This document shows positions 24,453 to 34,168 of a stretch of 64,000 bases of DNA, in pieces. The stretch is from Terricaulis sp. (lineage in GTDB: Bacteria > Pseudomonadota > Alphaproteobacteria > Caulobacterales > Aquidulcibacteraceae), in assembly GCA_024707365.1 (NCBI GenBank), contig JANPZV010000005.1:1116001-1180000 (forward strand). Direction: 5' to 3'. The stretch's first letter is position 1, and each line of letters begins with the position of its first letter. The notes under the pieces were generated by a model, which was not told where the DNA came from, did not search any database, and worked only from the letters and a program-made list of their open reading frames with translations. A program made the translations under genes and the position numbers.

Positions 24453-24534
24453 TATGGCGAGTCCGCGCCCCGCGAGGGGCGTGGGCGCGCGCGTTTGAAC
24501 CGAAGCTTTATCAATTGCAACAGGAGATGGCCCG

Positions 24535-25079
24535 ATAGCCAGACGTCCGTACGCCGCCCCGCCCCCCCCTCCAAGGATGGGCCGCGCGTGAATGATGAGA
24601 TCCGCGGCGTCGCCCGCGTTCTCCTCATCGATGCCGATGGAGAAAAACAAGGCGAGATGCCGATCCAAGCAGCGCTCGATGCTGCGCGGGAGGCTGGGCT
24701 CGATCTCGTTGAGGTCGCCCCCAATTCGGAACCGCCGGTCTGCAAAATCCTCGATTACGGCAAGTTCCGCTTCGAGGAGCAGAAGAAAAAGGCCGAGACC
24801 CGCAAGAAAGCCAAGCGGATCGAGCTGAAAGAAATCAAAGTTCGCCCGAATATCGACGATCACGATTATCAGGTGAAGATGAAGGCCATCCATCGCTTCT
24901 TTGAAGAGGGCGATAAGGTGAAGGTCACGCTGCGCTTCCGCGGCCGCGAAATGCAGCACACCAATCTCGGCATGGATCTGCTGGACCGCATGCGCACCGA
25001 GCTCGACGGCATCGCCAAGGTTGAGCACGAGCCGCGCTTTGAAGGCCGGCAAGTCGTCATGGTGATGGCGCCGCGCTAA
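24535..25079 (+). CDS. infC: translation initiation factor IF-3 with a rare ATA start
   Basis: From [19 protein letters not shown] onward the frame is a normal IF-3 through [11 protein letters not shown] and [11 protein letters not shown]. The N-terminus needs explaining. Codons from ATA at 24535 read (M)[10 protein letters not shown], matching the ARRP start of other alphaproteobacterial IF-3 proteins, and AGGAG sits 8 bases upstream. This frame joins the rest only if the C8 run at 24562-24569 has a wrong length. The alternative TTG at 24495 gives an unconserved N-terminus. IF-3 genes commonly use non-AUG starts for autoregulation. IF-3 binds the 30S subunit and checks start codons. Confidence 0.9.
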
Positions 25080-25109
25080 GGGTTGAAACGGCAAGCGTAG
25101 GATCAGCTG

Positions 25110-25553
25110 ATGCGGGCCATGCTCATAGCTGTTCTTGCGCTGGCCGGCGCCTGCGCATCTCCGCAACAACAGGCAGAACCCGCGCCCGCCAACGCATCGC
25201 TGGCGCAAAGCATTCGCGCCGATCTCGCCGCGCTTGAGCGCGCGTTCGCCGCGCCCGGCGTTGTCGCTGCTGGATTGGGCGAGGCGGCCGATTTTGGCGA
25301 TGGCCTCATCATCCGCCCGCTTGAGCTGATCGAGGACAGCCGCTGCCCCGCCAATGTGCAATGCGTGTGGGCTGGGCGCTTGCGCCTGCGCGCGGATGTG
25401 GATGGCGCGGTGCGCGAGCTGACTTTGGGCGAGACGCTGGAAACGCCGCGCGGGACGTTTCTGTTCGCGGTCGCATCGCCGGGCGCCTGGGCGCAATGGC
25501 CGGAGGCGGAAGTCGCCCGCCCTGCTTATCGCTTCGGCTTCCGCCGCGCATAA
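25110..25553 (+). CDS. putative lipoprotein with DSRCP...CVWAG motif
   Basis: The protein has 147 residues. The signal peptide ends in a lipobox (LALAGAC), so Cys near residue 15 would be lipidated. The mature part has IEDSRCPANVQCVWAGRLRL, the signature of a widespread small exported family with a paired-cysteine beta-strand motif and no established function. It follows infC by 30 bases and precedes a toxin-antitoxin pair on the other strand. It separates infC from rpmI-rplT. Confidence 0.75.
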   Translation: MRAMLIAVLALAGACASPQQQAEPAPANASLAQSIRADLAALERAFAAPGVVAAGLGEAADFGDGLIIRPLELIEDSRCPANVQCVWAGRLRLRADVDGAVRELTLGETLETPRGTFLFAVASPGAWAQWPEAEVARPAYRFGFRRA

Positions 25554-25569
25554 AGTCCCGACGCTTTAG

Positions 25570-25860
25570 TCAGCGCGGCCTGTTCTCCCGCCCATGCCAG
25601 ATGCGCACAATGATCACCGCATCGTCAGTGACTTGATAGCGGATCAGATAGCTCGATCGGCCGAATTTCACGGTGTGTTCGCGCGTGTTCGGCTTGGCGC
25701 CGGGCCGCCCAACGAAGGGGTGCGTTCCGAGTTTTCGCAAGGCTTCGCGCAACGCTTTTGCCCGCTTTGCGCCTGCGCGTTCGTCCATTTGTGCGATGAA
25801 GGTTTCGAGCCGGCCAAGGTCGCGTTGTGCGGCGGGGCGTAACTCGACTGCGCGGCTCAT
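25570..25860 (-). CDS. RelE/ParE superfamily toxin
   Basis: The protein has 96 residues. MSRAVELRPAAQRDLGRLE and the C-terminal FGRSSYLIRYQVTDDAVIIV-RIWHGRE are the ParE/RelE fold pattern with the closing basic and His-Gly-Arg residues. It would poison gyrase or cleave ribosome-bound mRNA. The ATG overlaps the antitoxin stop by 4 bases (ATGA), the usual antitoxin-first operon. No damage is visible. Confidence 0.88.
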   Translation of the reverse strand: MSRAVELRPAAQRDLGRLETFIAQMDERAGAKRAKALREALRKLGTHPFVGRPGAKPNTREHTVKFGRSSYLIRYQVTDDAVIIVRIWHGRENRPR

Positions 25861-26123
25861 CTGTTTTTTTGAGCGCGCAATTCCGCAATATTGGCCTCGA
25901 AGCGGTCGAATGCTTCGTCGAGCGGGATATTTTCCCCCGGCTCTTCCAGCCGGCGCATATCCTCTTCCCAGCTGAGATCGTCGTCATCATCCGCCGGCGC
26001 CAGCCCTTCGGCGAGGGCGGTGCGGACGTAATCTTCCGGGGTTTGGCCGCGCGCCTTCGCCGCCGCGCGGATCTCCTCCGCCAGCGGGCCGTCGAGCGAA
26101 ATGGTGAGCGCGCCATCGGCCAT
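25857..26123 (-). CDS. CopG/ParD-like antitoxin
   Basis: The protein has 88 residues from ATG 26123 (MADGALTISLDGPLAEEIRA). The N-terminal ribbon-helix-helix pattern (strand ALTISLD, then helices EEIRAAAKARGQTPEDYVRTAL) would bind the operator. The acidic C-terminal tail (DDDDDLSWEEDMRRLEE) should wrap the toxin. It would neutralise the downstream toxin and repress the pair. Confidence 0.85.
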   Translation of the reverse strand: MADGALTISLDGPLAEEIRAAAKARGQTPEDYVRTALAEGLAPADDDDDLSWEEDMRRLEEPGENIPLDEAFDRFEANIAELRAQKNR

Positions 26124-26200
26124 GGCGGTTTCATAGCACAAAACACCGCCCCGCCGCACCCGATTTGACACCCCGCGCGCCCGCGCGGCACAAGCGGGCC

Positions 26201-26887
26201 ATGATCAAACGCGCTTTTCTCATCGCCGCCTTCGCGCTCGCCGCGTGCGCCACCACCACGCCCGCGCCGCAGACGGTTCCCGCCAATCTTGGGCTGCTCA
26301 AGCGTGAGCTCGTCGTGTTCTATGAAAGCGGCGCTTATGAGCGCGCGTTCGCGGCGGTGGCGGAGGAGGCAAGCGCCTGGATCGCTGCGCGCGCGCCGCT
26401 GGTGGAGCGCCCGGCCATCGTGCTTGATATTGATGAAACCGCGCTGTCGAACTGGCCGCAAATGCGCGCCAATGATTTCGGCTATTTCACCGATGGGCCG
26501 TGCGAGGCGCTGCCGCGCGGGCCGTGCGGGGCGGTGGCCTGGGAAAATAGCGGCCGCGCCGAAGCGATCGCGCCGGCGCTTGCGCTTTATCACGCCGCGC
26601 GCGCCGCGGGCGTCACGGTGTTTTTCATCACCGGCCGCCACGAAGCCCAGCGTGAGGGCACAGAGCGCAATCTGCGCGAAGCCGGCTATACCGAATTTGG
26701 CTCGCTCACCTTACGCGCGCCGGGGCCGCGCCAGCCGACGGCGGAATATAAATCCGCCGCCCGCGCCGCGATCGAAGCGCAAGGCTACACCATCATCGCC
26801 AATCTCGGCGATCAGCCCAACGATCTCGAAGGCGGGCACGCCGAGCGCACCTTCCTGATGCCCAACCCGTTCTACGCGGTGCCTTAA
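26201..26887 (+). CDS. HAD-family acid phosphatase lipoprotein
   Basis: The protein has 228 residues. The N-terminus (MIKRAFLIAAFALAAC) has a lipobox. The HAD motif I is VLDIDETALSN (DxDxT), motif II ends VFFITGRHEAQREGTE and motif III includes YKSAARAAIE, with NLGDQPNDLEGG near the end. This is the class B/C acid phosphatase or e(P4)-like arrangement of outer-membrane phosphomonoesterases. It probably scavenges phosphate from nucleotides at the cell surface. Confidence 0.88.
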   Translation: MIKRAFLIAAFALAACATTTPAPQTVPANLGLLKRELVVFYESGAYERAFAAVAEEASAWIAARAPLVERPAIVLDIDETALSNWPQMRANDFGYFTDGPCEALPRGPCGAVAWENSGRAEAIAPALALYHAARAAGVTVFFITGRHEAQREGTERNLREAGYTEFGSLTLRAPGPRQPTAEYKSAARAAIEAQGYTIIANLGDQPNDLEGGHAERTFLMPNPFYAVP

Positions 26888-26891
26888 GCTG

Positions 26892-26925
26892 CTTGGACCG
26901 CCGGCGTCCCCGCCGGCGGTCCAAG
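26892..26925. repeat. perfect 15-bp-stem palindrome
   Basis: CTTGGACCGCCGGCG, loop TCCC, and CGCCGGCGGTCCAAG form a perfect hairpin directly after the phosphatase stop and just before the end of the convergent gene. Its style (GCC-rich arms around GTCC) is like the core of the 7236-7357 element. No T-run follows, so termination would not be classical. Confidence 0.8.
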
Positions 26926-26927
26926 GG

Positions 26928-27350
26928 TCAGCCGCGCGTTTCGCGCCGGCGCAGCGTCATGATCGTCATGTTCACGCCCAGCAGCAGCAGCGCCAGGCCA
27001 AGGCCGATGGCGTTCATCAGCGGCACGTATTGGCGGTTCTCGTTGATCTTCTCTTGAAAGAAGCCCGGCGCGCCTTGCTCGATCGCCGCTTGCCGGGCGC
27101 TCGCCGCCTGCTGGCCGGCGAAGCCGAAATCGATCCCCGGCGGCAAGCCCGCCGCCGCCAGGCTCAGCCCCCCCACCGGCGGCAGCCGCGAGGGCGCGTA
27201 GGCGAGGTGGCTGCCAAAGGCGATGGCGAAGGTGGCGAGGATCGCCAAAAGCCAGCGCGAGCCGATCATCTTGCTCAGCGAGGAAGAGACTTTGTTTTTC
27301 TCTTCGCGGACGATGGCTTTGGCTTCGTCGATATTCTTCGGCGTGCGCAT
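26928..27350 (-). CDS. two-TM membrane protein of unknown function
   Basis: The protein has 140 residues from ATG 27350 (MRTPKNIDEAKAIVREEKN). A charged N-terminus is followed by a TM helix (WLLAILATFAIAFGSHLAYA), a periplasmic loop of about 55 residues and a second TM helix (MNAIGLGLALLLLGVNMTIM), with a basic C-terminus. Both ends are therefore cytoplasmic. No family is recognised. Confidence 0.6.
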   Translation of the reverse strand: MRTPKNIDEAKAIVREEKNKVSSSLSKMIGSRWLLAILATFAIAFGSHLAYAPSRLPPVGGLSLAAAGLPPGIDFGFAGQQAASARQAAIEQGAPGFFQEKINENRQYVPLMNAIGLGLALLLLGVNMTIMTLRRRETRG

Positions 27351-27597
27351 GAGGCCTCCAGCCATTAACCTAGCCGGGCAGGCCAGGGCTCGCCAGCGCC
27401 GATCCGCCCTAAATCTTCCGCAATCAAGGCGGAGCCTCGCGGTTAGCGGTTACGCCACGCGCTCGCTCCTGCCTGTTCGTGTCGCCGGCCCCACGCAGGC
27501 CAAACACGCCGCCGATGCCCGCTGGGAGCGCGTGGCTTGCCCTTTTGAGGGGCCAGACATGCTCCAGCCAATCGGCGGAATGCCGGCGAACCTGATC
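27351..27597. other. noncoding leader region before rpmI
   Basis: About 250 bases upstream of the rpmI promoter hold no recognised gene, RNA or repeat. Open frames here are short and do not resemble known proteins. Confidence 0.5.
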
Positions 27598-27626
27598 TTG
27601 CCCCTAGCCGGGGGGCTGTGCTACAC
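27598..27626 (+). promoter_or_regulatory. putative rpmI-rplT promoter
   Basis: TTGCCC, an exact 17-base spacer and CTACAC lie about 95 bases before rpmI. The pattern fits alphaproteobacterial housekeeping promoters. A GC-rich hairpin (GCCTCTTCTGGGC region) follows in the leader and might take part in L20 feedback, which is known for this operon in other bacteria. Confidence 0.5.
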
Positions 27627-27718
27627 GCCCGCCTCTTCTGGGCGGCCCGGCCTTCAAGGCATGCCGTGGCGGCCCTTTTGACGCGCCCGCGCGTCTCTCA
27701 TTCCCGCTGGAGGAAAAA

Positions 27719-27922
27719 ATGCCGAAGATGAAGACCAAGAGCGGCGTGAAGAAGCGCTTCAAGCTCACGGCTTCGGGCAAGGTGAAGGTCGGCCCCGCCG
27801 GCAAGCGCCACCGCCTGATCAGCCACAACGGCAAATATATCCGTCAAAACCGCGGCACATCCGTGCTGGCCGAGCCCGATGCAAAGCGCGTCAAGGCTTG
27901 GGCCCCCTATGGCCTCGATTGA
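27719..27922 (+). CDS. rpmI: 50S ribosomal protein L35
   Basis: The protein has 67 residues. [20 protein letters not shown] and [17 protein letters not shown] are family-diagnostic. GGAGG lies 7 bases before the ATG. It is followed by rplT after 14 bases, the standard pair. Confidence 0.98.
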   Translation: MPKMKTKSGVKKRFKLTASGKVKVGPAGKRHRLISHNGKYIRQNRGTSVLAEPDAKRVKAWAPYGLD

Positions 27923-27936
27923 CGGAGAAATAAGCA

Positions 27937-28293
27937 ATGGCACGCGTTAAAGGTGGCGTGACGGCGCACGCCCGTCACAAGAAAGTTCTGAAAAAGGCGA
28001 AGGGCTATTATGGCCGCCGCTCGTCCACGTTCCGCACGGCGAACGCCGCGGTGGAGAAGGCCGGGCTCTACGCCTATCGCGATCGCAAAGCCAAGAAGCG
28101 CACATTCCGCGCGCTCTGGATTCAGCGCATCAACGCGGCTGTCCGCGAAGAAGGCCTCACGTATTCGCGATTTATCAGCGGGCTCCGCTTGGCCGGGATC
28201 GAACTCGACCGCAAGGTGATGGCCGATATCGCCATGAACCAGCCCGAAGCCTTCAAGGGCCTGATCACTCAGGCTCAAGCGGCGCTGAAGTAA
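27937..28293 (+). CDS. rplT: 50S ribosomal protein L20
   Basis: The protein has 118 residues. [20 protein letters not shown] and [15 protein letters not shown] are typical, followed by the conserved globular half ([25 protein letters not shown]). It is needed early in large-subunit assembly. In other bacteria it also represses its own operon by binding mRNA. Confidence 0.98.
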   Translation: MARVKGGVTAHARHKKVLKKAKGYYGRRSSTFRTANAAVEKAGLYAYRDRKAKKRTFRALWIQRINAAVREEGLTYSRFISGLRLAGIELDRKVMADIAMNQPEAFKGLITQAQAALK

Positions 28294-28302
28294 GCGCCTG
28301 TT

Positions 28303-28434
28303 TCTTCCCCCGCCTGCGGGGGAAGTCCCGAGCGAAGCGAGGGGAGAAGGGGCAAGTCCGGCAGCGCCGGCGCCACCCCCCTCAGTCACGCTTCGCGTGA
28401 CAGCTCCCCCGCTTGCGGGGAGCAAAGAGGGCGG
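28303..28434. repeat. CTCCCCC-type palindromic repeat, copy 3
   Basis: CTTCCCCCGCCTGCGGGGGA, CCCGAGCGAAGCGAGGGG, a CCGGCAGCGCCGG mini-hairpin, then CAGTCACGCTTCGCGTGAC and CCCCCGCTTGCGGGGAGC. It lies between rplT and pheS and stops 7 bases before the pheS ATG, so it fills the whole intergenic leader. Confidence 0.9.
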
Positions 28435-28441
28435 CTTCGCC

Positions 28442-29525
<1,084 letters not shown>

Positions 29526-29541
29526 TGCGTTCGCACCATTC

Positions 29542-29668
29542 ATCTTCCCCCGCGTGCGGGGGAAGTCCCGAGCGTAGCGAGGGGAAGGGGGCGTTGGCGC
29601 AACGTCTCACGCCCCCTCCGTCTCGCGGCTGCGCCGCGATCCACCTCCCGCGCTTGCGGGGAGGATAC
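29542..29668. repeat. CTCCCCC-type palindromic repeat, copy 4
   Basis: CTTCCCCCGCGTGCGGGGGA, CCCGAGCGTAGCGAGGGG, then CCCCCTCCGTCTCGC-GGCTGCGCCGCGA and CCTCCCGCGCTTGCGGGGAG. It lies inside the pheS-pheT operon and ends 14 bases before the pheT ATG. Confidence 0.9.
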
Positions 29669-29682
29669 CAAGGGTTGCTCTC

Positions 29683-32069
29683 ATGAAATTCACGCTCTCC
29701 TGGCTCAAAGAGCATCTCGCCACGGACGCCACGCTCGATGAGATCGTCGAGCGCATGACGATGACTGGGCTTGAGGTTGAAGGCGTTGAGGATGCGGGCG
29801 CGAAGCTTGCGGCCTTCACCGTCGCGCGCATCAAAAGCGCGGCCAAGCATCCGAACGCCGATAAGCTGCAAGTCTGCCAAGTGGAAACCGCGCTGGGCGA
29901 TCTTGAGATCGTCTGCGGCGCGCCGAACGCGCGCGCTGGCCTCGTCACCGCGTTCGCGCCGATCGGGACTTATGTGCCTGGCCTTGATGTGACGCTCGAA
30001 GCGCGCCCGGTGCGGGGCGTCGTCTCCAACGGCATGCTCTGCTCAGGCGCGGAGCTTGAGCTGGGCGAGGAGAGCGATGGCATCCTTGAGCTTGACGCCA
30101 ATCTCAAGGTCGGCACGCCGGTGGTCGAAGCGCTTGGCCTCAACGATCCGGTGATCGACATCGAGGTCACGCCCAATCGCCCCGATTGGCTTGGCGTTTA
30201 CGGCATCGCGCGCGATCTCGCCGCCGCCGGCATCGGCAAGCTGGTCACCAAGCCGATCATCCCGATTCCTGGGCGGGGCGCAGCGCCCCTGGTGGAAATC
30301 GAAAACACCGAAGCCTGCCCCATGTTCGCCGCGCGGCTCATTCGCGGCGTGAAGAACGGGCCTTCGCCCGATTGGTTGCAGCAGCGCCTGCGCGCCGTGG
30401 GCCTGCGCCCCCGCAACACGCTGGTGGACATCACCAATCTCATCGCACTCGATCGCGCGCGCCCGCTGCATGTGTATGACGCAAGCAAGGTGAAAGGCGC
30501 GATCCGCGCGCGCATGGGCCGCGAGGGCGAAAGCTTCAAGGCGCTCGATGGCGCGGTTTACACCGTCACGCCCGCCATGTGCGTGATCGCGGATGATGAA
30601 AAAGTGCTTGGCCTCGGCGGCGTGATCGGCGGCGAGGAAAGCGGCTCATCGGAAGCCACCACCGATGTGCTGCTCGAAAGCGCTTATTTTGATCCGACCT
30701 TGATCCACGCCACAGGCCGCGCCACCGGCATCAATTCCGACGCGCAATATCGCTTCGCGCGCGGGGTCGATACCGGCTTTGTGCTGCCGGGCCTGGAATT
30801 GGCCACGCAGCTGATCACGAAATATTGCGGCGGCGAAGCGAGCGATGTGTTCGTCGCCGGCGCCGAACCCGGCCCGCCGCCGCCAATCAATTTCGATCCC
30901 GATCGCGTGCGCCAGCTTGCCGGCATTGATGTGAAGCCCACGCGCGTGCGCGCGGTGCTGAAAGATCTCGGCTTTGAAACCAGCGCCGAAGGGCAAAGCT
31001 CAAAGCGCATCATCGTGCAGCCGCCGACTTGGCGGCGAGATGTGGAAGGCGGCGCGGATCTGGTTGAAGAGGTCGCGCGCATCGAGGGCTTCGATAAGAT
31101 GCCCACGAATGAGCCGCCGCGTGCGCCCGGCTTCCGTAGCCCGCCGGCCAGCGTGGGCGAAAGCCGCACGCGCATCGCCCGCCGCGCCGCCGCTTCGCTC
31201 GGCTATCTCGAAGCCATCACCTGGAGTTTTTGCCCGCGCGCGTTCGCCGCGGCCTTCGGCGGCGGCGGCGATGACATGATGGTGGCGAACCCGATCGCCT
31301 CCGATCTTGATTGCATGCGCCCCAGCGCGCTGGTGAACCTCATCAAAGCCGCCCAACGCAACGCCGATCGCGGCTTTGACGATGCGCGCTTGTTTGAAGC
31401 CGGCCCCGCCTATCAAAGCGCTGCGCCCGAAGGGCAGCTGCGCACCGTCGCCGCCGTTTGGCGTGCGCGCCCGCCGCGCCATTGGCGCGCCGCGCCGCAG
31501 CCGGATATTTTCGACATCAAGCGCGATCTTTACACGCTGCTTGAAGCGTTGGGCGCGCCTGTCGCCTCGCTGCAAACCGCGAGCGAAGCGCCAGCGCATT
31601 GGCGGCCGGGCCGCACCGGCGCGCTGAAGCTCGGCCCCAAGGTGATTGCGTATTTCGGTGAAATCCATCCGCGCGCTTTGAAGGCGCTCGATGTGGAAGC
31701 GCCGATGCTGGCGTTTGAGGTGTTCCTTGATGCGCTGCCCGCGCCGCGTGCGAAGGGGCGGGCCAAGCCGCCGCTTGAAAAGCTCGATCTGCAACCGCTG
31801 ACGCGCGATTTCGCCTTCATCGTCGATGATGCAACCCCTGCCGCCGATGTGGTGCGCGCCGCGTTTGCGCCGATAAGCAGCTCATCAGCGATGTGGCGCT
31901 GTTTGACGTCTATCGCGGCGAACGCATGGCGGCGGGCAAGAAAAGCCTCGCCATCGAGGTCACACTGCAGCCGCGCGAAAAAACGCTGACGGATGGCGAC
32001 ATCGAAGCCGCTGCCGCGAAGATCATCAGCGCGGTGGCGAAAGCCACGGGCGGAACGCTGCGCGGCTAA
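29683..32069 (+). CDS. pheT: phenylalanyl-tRNA synthetase beta subunit, frame broken near the end
   Basis: About 795 residues. The start MKFTLSWLKEHLATDATLDE and the tRNA-binding domain (KHPNADKLQVCQV; EIVCGAPNARAG) are standard, followed by the B3/B4 editing domain, B5 repeats and catalytic-like core. Near 31870 (TTTGCGCCGATAAG) the frame shifts; the continuing frame supplies LISDVALFDVYRGERM and LAIEVTLQPREKTLTD, the anticodon-binding domain, and stops at 32069. The break is best read as a missing base. Confidence 0.95.
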
Positions 32070-32158
32070 AGGCTACCGCACTGCTGTTCCTTCGGAACGC
32101 GCGCGCGTGCGCGGGTGTTCTCTCCACGCCGGCGCCGCACGCCGGCGGAGGAGACATC

Positions 32159-32719
32159 ATGTCCAAATATCTCATTCCCGCGCTTGGCGTTCTGGCCTTG
32201 GCCGCGTGCGGCCAGCAGGCGCAGCAGCAAGCCGAGGCGCCGCTCGAAACCGCGCCGTATGAAACGCCTGTCGCGCCGGCTGGCGCCAGCATGACGCCGA
32301 CGCAATTTGTGCAGGCCGCCGCCAACGCTGATGCGTTTAAAGTGCAATCCTCGCAGCTTGCCGCCACCCGCGCCGCGCGCGCGGATGTGAAGGAGCTCGC
32401 CGCCACGATCGAGCGCGAAAGCAATGCCGCCTCCCAAGCGCTGGCGGCGCTCGCGCCGACGATTTCGGTGCCCGCCCCGCAAGCGACAATCGCGGAAGAT
32501 CGCACCGATGATCTTACCGATCTGCGCGGCAAAACCGGCGCGGAATTCGATGATGCCTATCTCGACGATCAGGTCGAGGCGCACAATGATGCGATCCAGC
32601 TCTATGAAAATTATGTGCGCACCGCCGAAGCGGGCCCCTTGCGCACCTGGGCTGAATCCACGCTCGCCACGCTGCGCACGCAACGCGATCGCGTGCAGGC
32701 GCTCGAGAACGCGACTTAA
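32159..32719 (+). CDS. DUF4142-like lipoprotein
   Basis: The protein has 186 residues. A lipobox (LALAAC, cysteine near residue 17) marks it as lipoprotein. After a Gln/Pro-rich linker, FVQAAANADAFKVQSSQLAA and VKELAATIERESNAASQALA form the helical ferritin-like pattern of DUF4142, with long helices to the end (DDQVEAHNDAIQLYENYVRT). The usual metal-binding histidines are mostly absent. It is probably periplasmic and envelope-associated. Confidence 0.75.
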   Translation: MSKYLIPALGVLALAACGQQAQQQAEAPLETAPYETPVAPAGASMTPTQFVQAAANADAFKVQSSQLAATRAARADVKELAATIERESNAASQALAALAPTISVPAPQATIAEDRTDDLTDLRGKTGAEFDDAYLDDQVEAHNDAIQLYENYVRTAEAGPLRTWAESTLATLRTQRDRVQALENAT

Positions 32720-32733
32720 GCGACTCTTTCCAC

Positions 32734-32853
32734 CCATCCCCGGGGCGCAGCGAAGCTGCGAGCCCGGGGCCTAAGAACACAGATGCTTGCAGCATTAAAC
32801 TTCAAGTTTCGTGTTCATGGGCCCCGGACTTGCGCTGCGCGCAATCCGGGGAT
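32734..32853. repeat. CATCCCCGG / CCGGGGATG inverted repeat
   Basis: Two hairpin modules face each other: CATCCCCGG...CCGGGGCC with GCAGCGAAGCTGC inside, and GGGCCCCGG...CCGGGGATG with GCGCTGCGCGC inside. They are joined by AACAC/GTGTT flanks. The right module is translated as the C-terminus of the dipeptidase gene. Confidence 0.8.
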
Positions 32854-34083
32854 GCGTGAATCTAAGGCGCCCTCCGCCGCCGCTTCCGCCGCGCGCAGCG
32901 CGCGCAGGAGATTGCCGCCGGCGAGCGCGGCGAGATCCGCATCGCGCCAGCCGCGCCGGATCAGCTCAGCGAACAAAAGCGTGTAGCCGTCAACGCCGCC
33001 CATGCCGTCAGGCAGAGTGGGCACGCCGTCATAATCGCCGCCAATGCCCACATGCGCATGGCCGGCCACGCGCGCGATATGTTCCACGTGGTTGGCCACA
33101 TCGCTCACGCTGGCGCGCGGGGCGGGATTGGCCTCAGTCCATGCCGCCAGCGCTTGGCTGGCCGCCGCAGCATCGCCCGGATTGAGCGCGCGGAATTCGG
33201 CCTGCTTGCCGGCGCGCAGCGCAGCCCAGGCGCGCACGTCTTCAGAGATGAAGGCCGAATAGAAATTCACCATCACCACCCCGCCATTGGCGCGCACCAT
33301 TTCCAGCACATCGTCGGGCACGTTGCGCGGATGGGCGGTGAGCGCGTAGGCGGAGGAGTGTGAGAAGATCACCGGCGCGCGCGCCACGGCCAGCACATCG
33401 CGCATCGCCGGGGCCGAAACGTGGCTGAGATCCACCAGCATGCCGATGCGGTTCATCTCCGCGATGACCTCACGGCCGAAATCGGTGAGCCCGTCATGCG
33501 CGGGCGCATCGGTGGCGCTGTCCACCCAGGCGGTGTTCAGCGAGTGCGTCAGCGTCATGTAGAGCACGCCCATGCGGCGGAATTCGCGCAGCAGCGCGAG
33601 GTTGTTGTTGATCGCTTCCCCGCCCTCGATGCCCAGCATCGAGGCGATGCGCCCGGCGCGATGGATGCGCACGATGTCGGCGGCGGTTTCGGCAAATTCC
33701 AGATCGCGCGGATAGCGCGCGATCATGCGGCGGGTGAGGTCAATCTGCTCGATCACCGCTTGGGTGTTCTCAAGGCCCCGTAGCGAAGCGGGCACGTAGA
33801 CCGACCAGAATTGCGCGCCCATCCCGCCGCGGCGCAGGCGCGGCAGATCGGTGTGCAGCGGATGCGCGAGCGAGCTGGTATCGCCGGCGATGTCCACGCG
33901 ATCGAGATCGCTGGCGTATTGGAAGCGGATCGCCATCGGCAGATCGTTGTGCCCGTCAATCAGCGGCGTGCGGCGCAGGACGCGCTCAATCCGCGCGCGC
34001 TCTTGGGCCGTGACTTCCTGCGCTTGCGCCAGCGTCGGCAGCGCCATCAGCGCGAGCGCACATATCGATCCGGCAATCCGCAT
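32815..34083 (-). CDS. exported M19 membrane dipeptidase
   Basis: The protein has 422 residues from ATG 34083 with a signal peptide (MRIAGSICALALMALPTLAQ). Metal ligands are in LIDGHNDLP, Glu in LGIEGGEAINN, His in VDLSHVS and IFSHSS, and GIGGDYDGV closes the site, all typical of the renal dipeptidase family. It hydrolyses dipeptides in the periplasm. The last 15 residues (SRIPGLRAAQVRGP) are encoded by a palindromic repeat. An intrinsic-terminator-like hairpin abuts the start codon, so how it is translated and transcribed is unclear. Confidence 0.9.
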   Translation of the reverse strand: MRIAGSICALALMALPTLAQAQEVTAQERARIERVLRRTPLIDGHNDLPMAIRFQYASDLDRVDIAGDTSSLAHPLHTDLPRLRRGGMGAQFWSVYVPASLRGLENTQAVIEQIDLTRRMIARYPRDLEFAETAADIVRIHRAGRIASMLGIEGGEAINNNLALLREFRRMGVLYMTLTHSLNTAWVDSATDAPAHDGLTDFGREVIAEMNRIGMLVDLSHVSAPAMRDVLAVARAPVIFSHSSAYALTAHPRNVPDDVLEMVRANGGVVMVNFYSAFISEDVRAWAALRAGKQAEFRALNPGDAAAASQALAAWTEANPAPRASVSDVANHVEHIARVAGHAHVGIGGDYDGVPTLPDGMGGVDGYTLLFAELIRRGWRDADLAALAGGNLLRALRAAEAAAEGALDSRIPGLRAAQVRGP

Positions 34084-34087
34084 AAAA

Positions 34088-34120
34088 AACCACCCATGAA
34101 GCCAAGCCTCATGGGTGGTT
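34088..34120 (-). terminator. rho-independent terminator abutting the M19 start codon
   Basis: On the minus strand AACCACCCATGA, a 9-base loop and TCATGGGTGGTT form a perfect 12-bp stem followed directly by a T-run (six Ts) and then the ATG at 34083. It lies about 50 bases after the stop of the upstream gene, so it should end that transcript. It also sequesters the only SD-like GGGTGG before the dipeptidase. Confidence 0.8.
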
Positions 34121-34168
34121 GCGCATTTAGCCGTGTTGATCAAGCCCGCGCGGGGCGCTCCCGACGCT

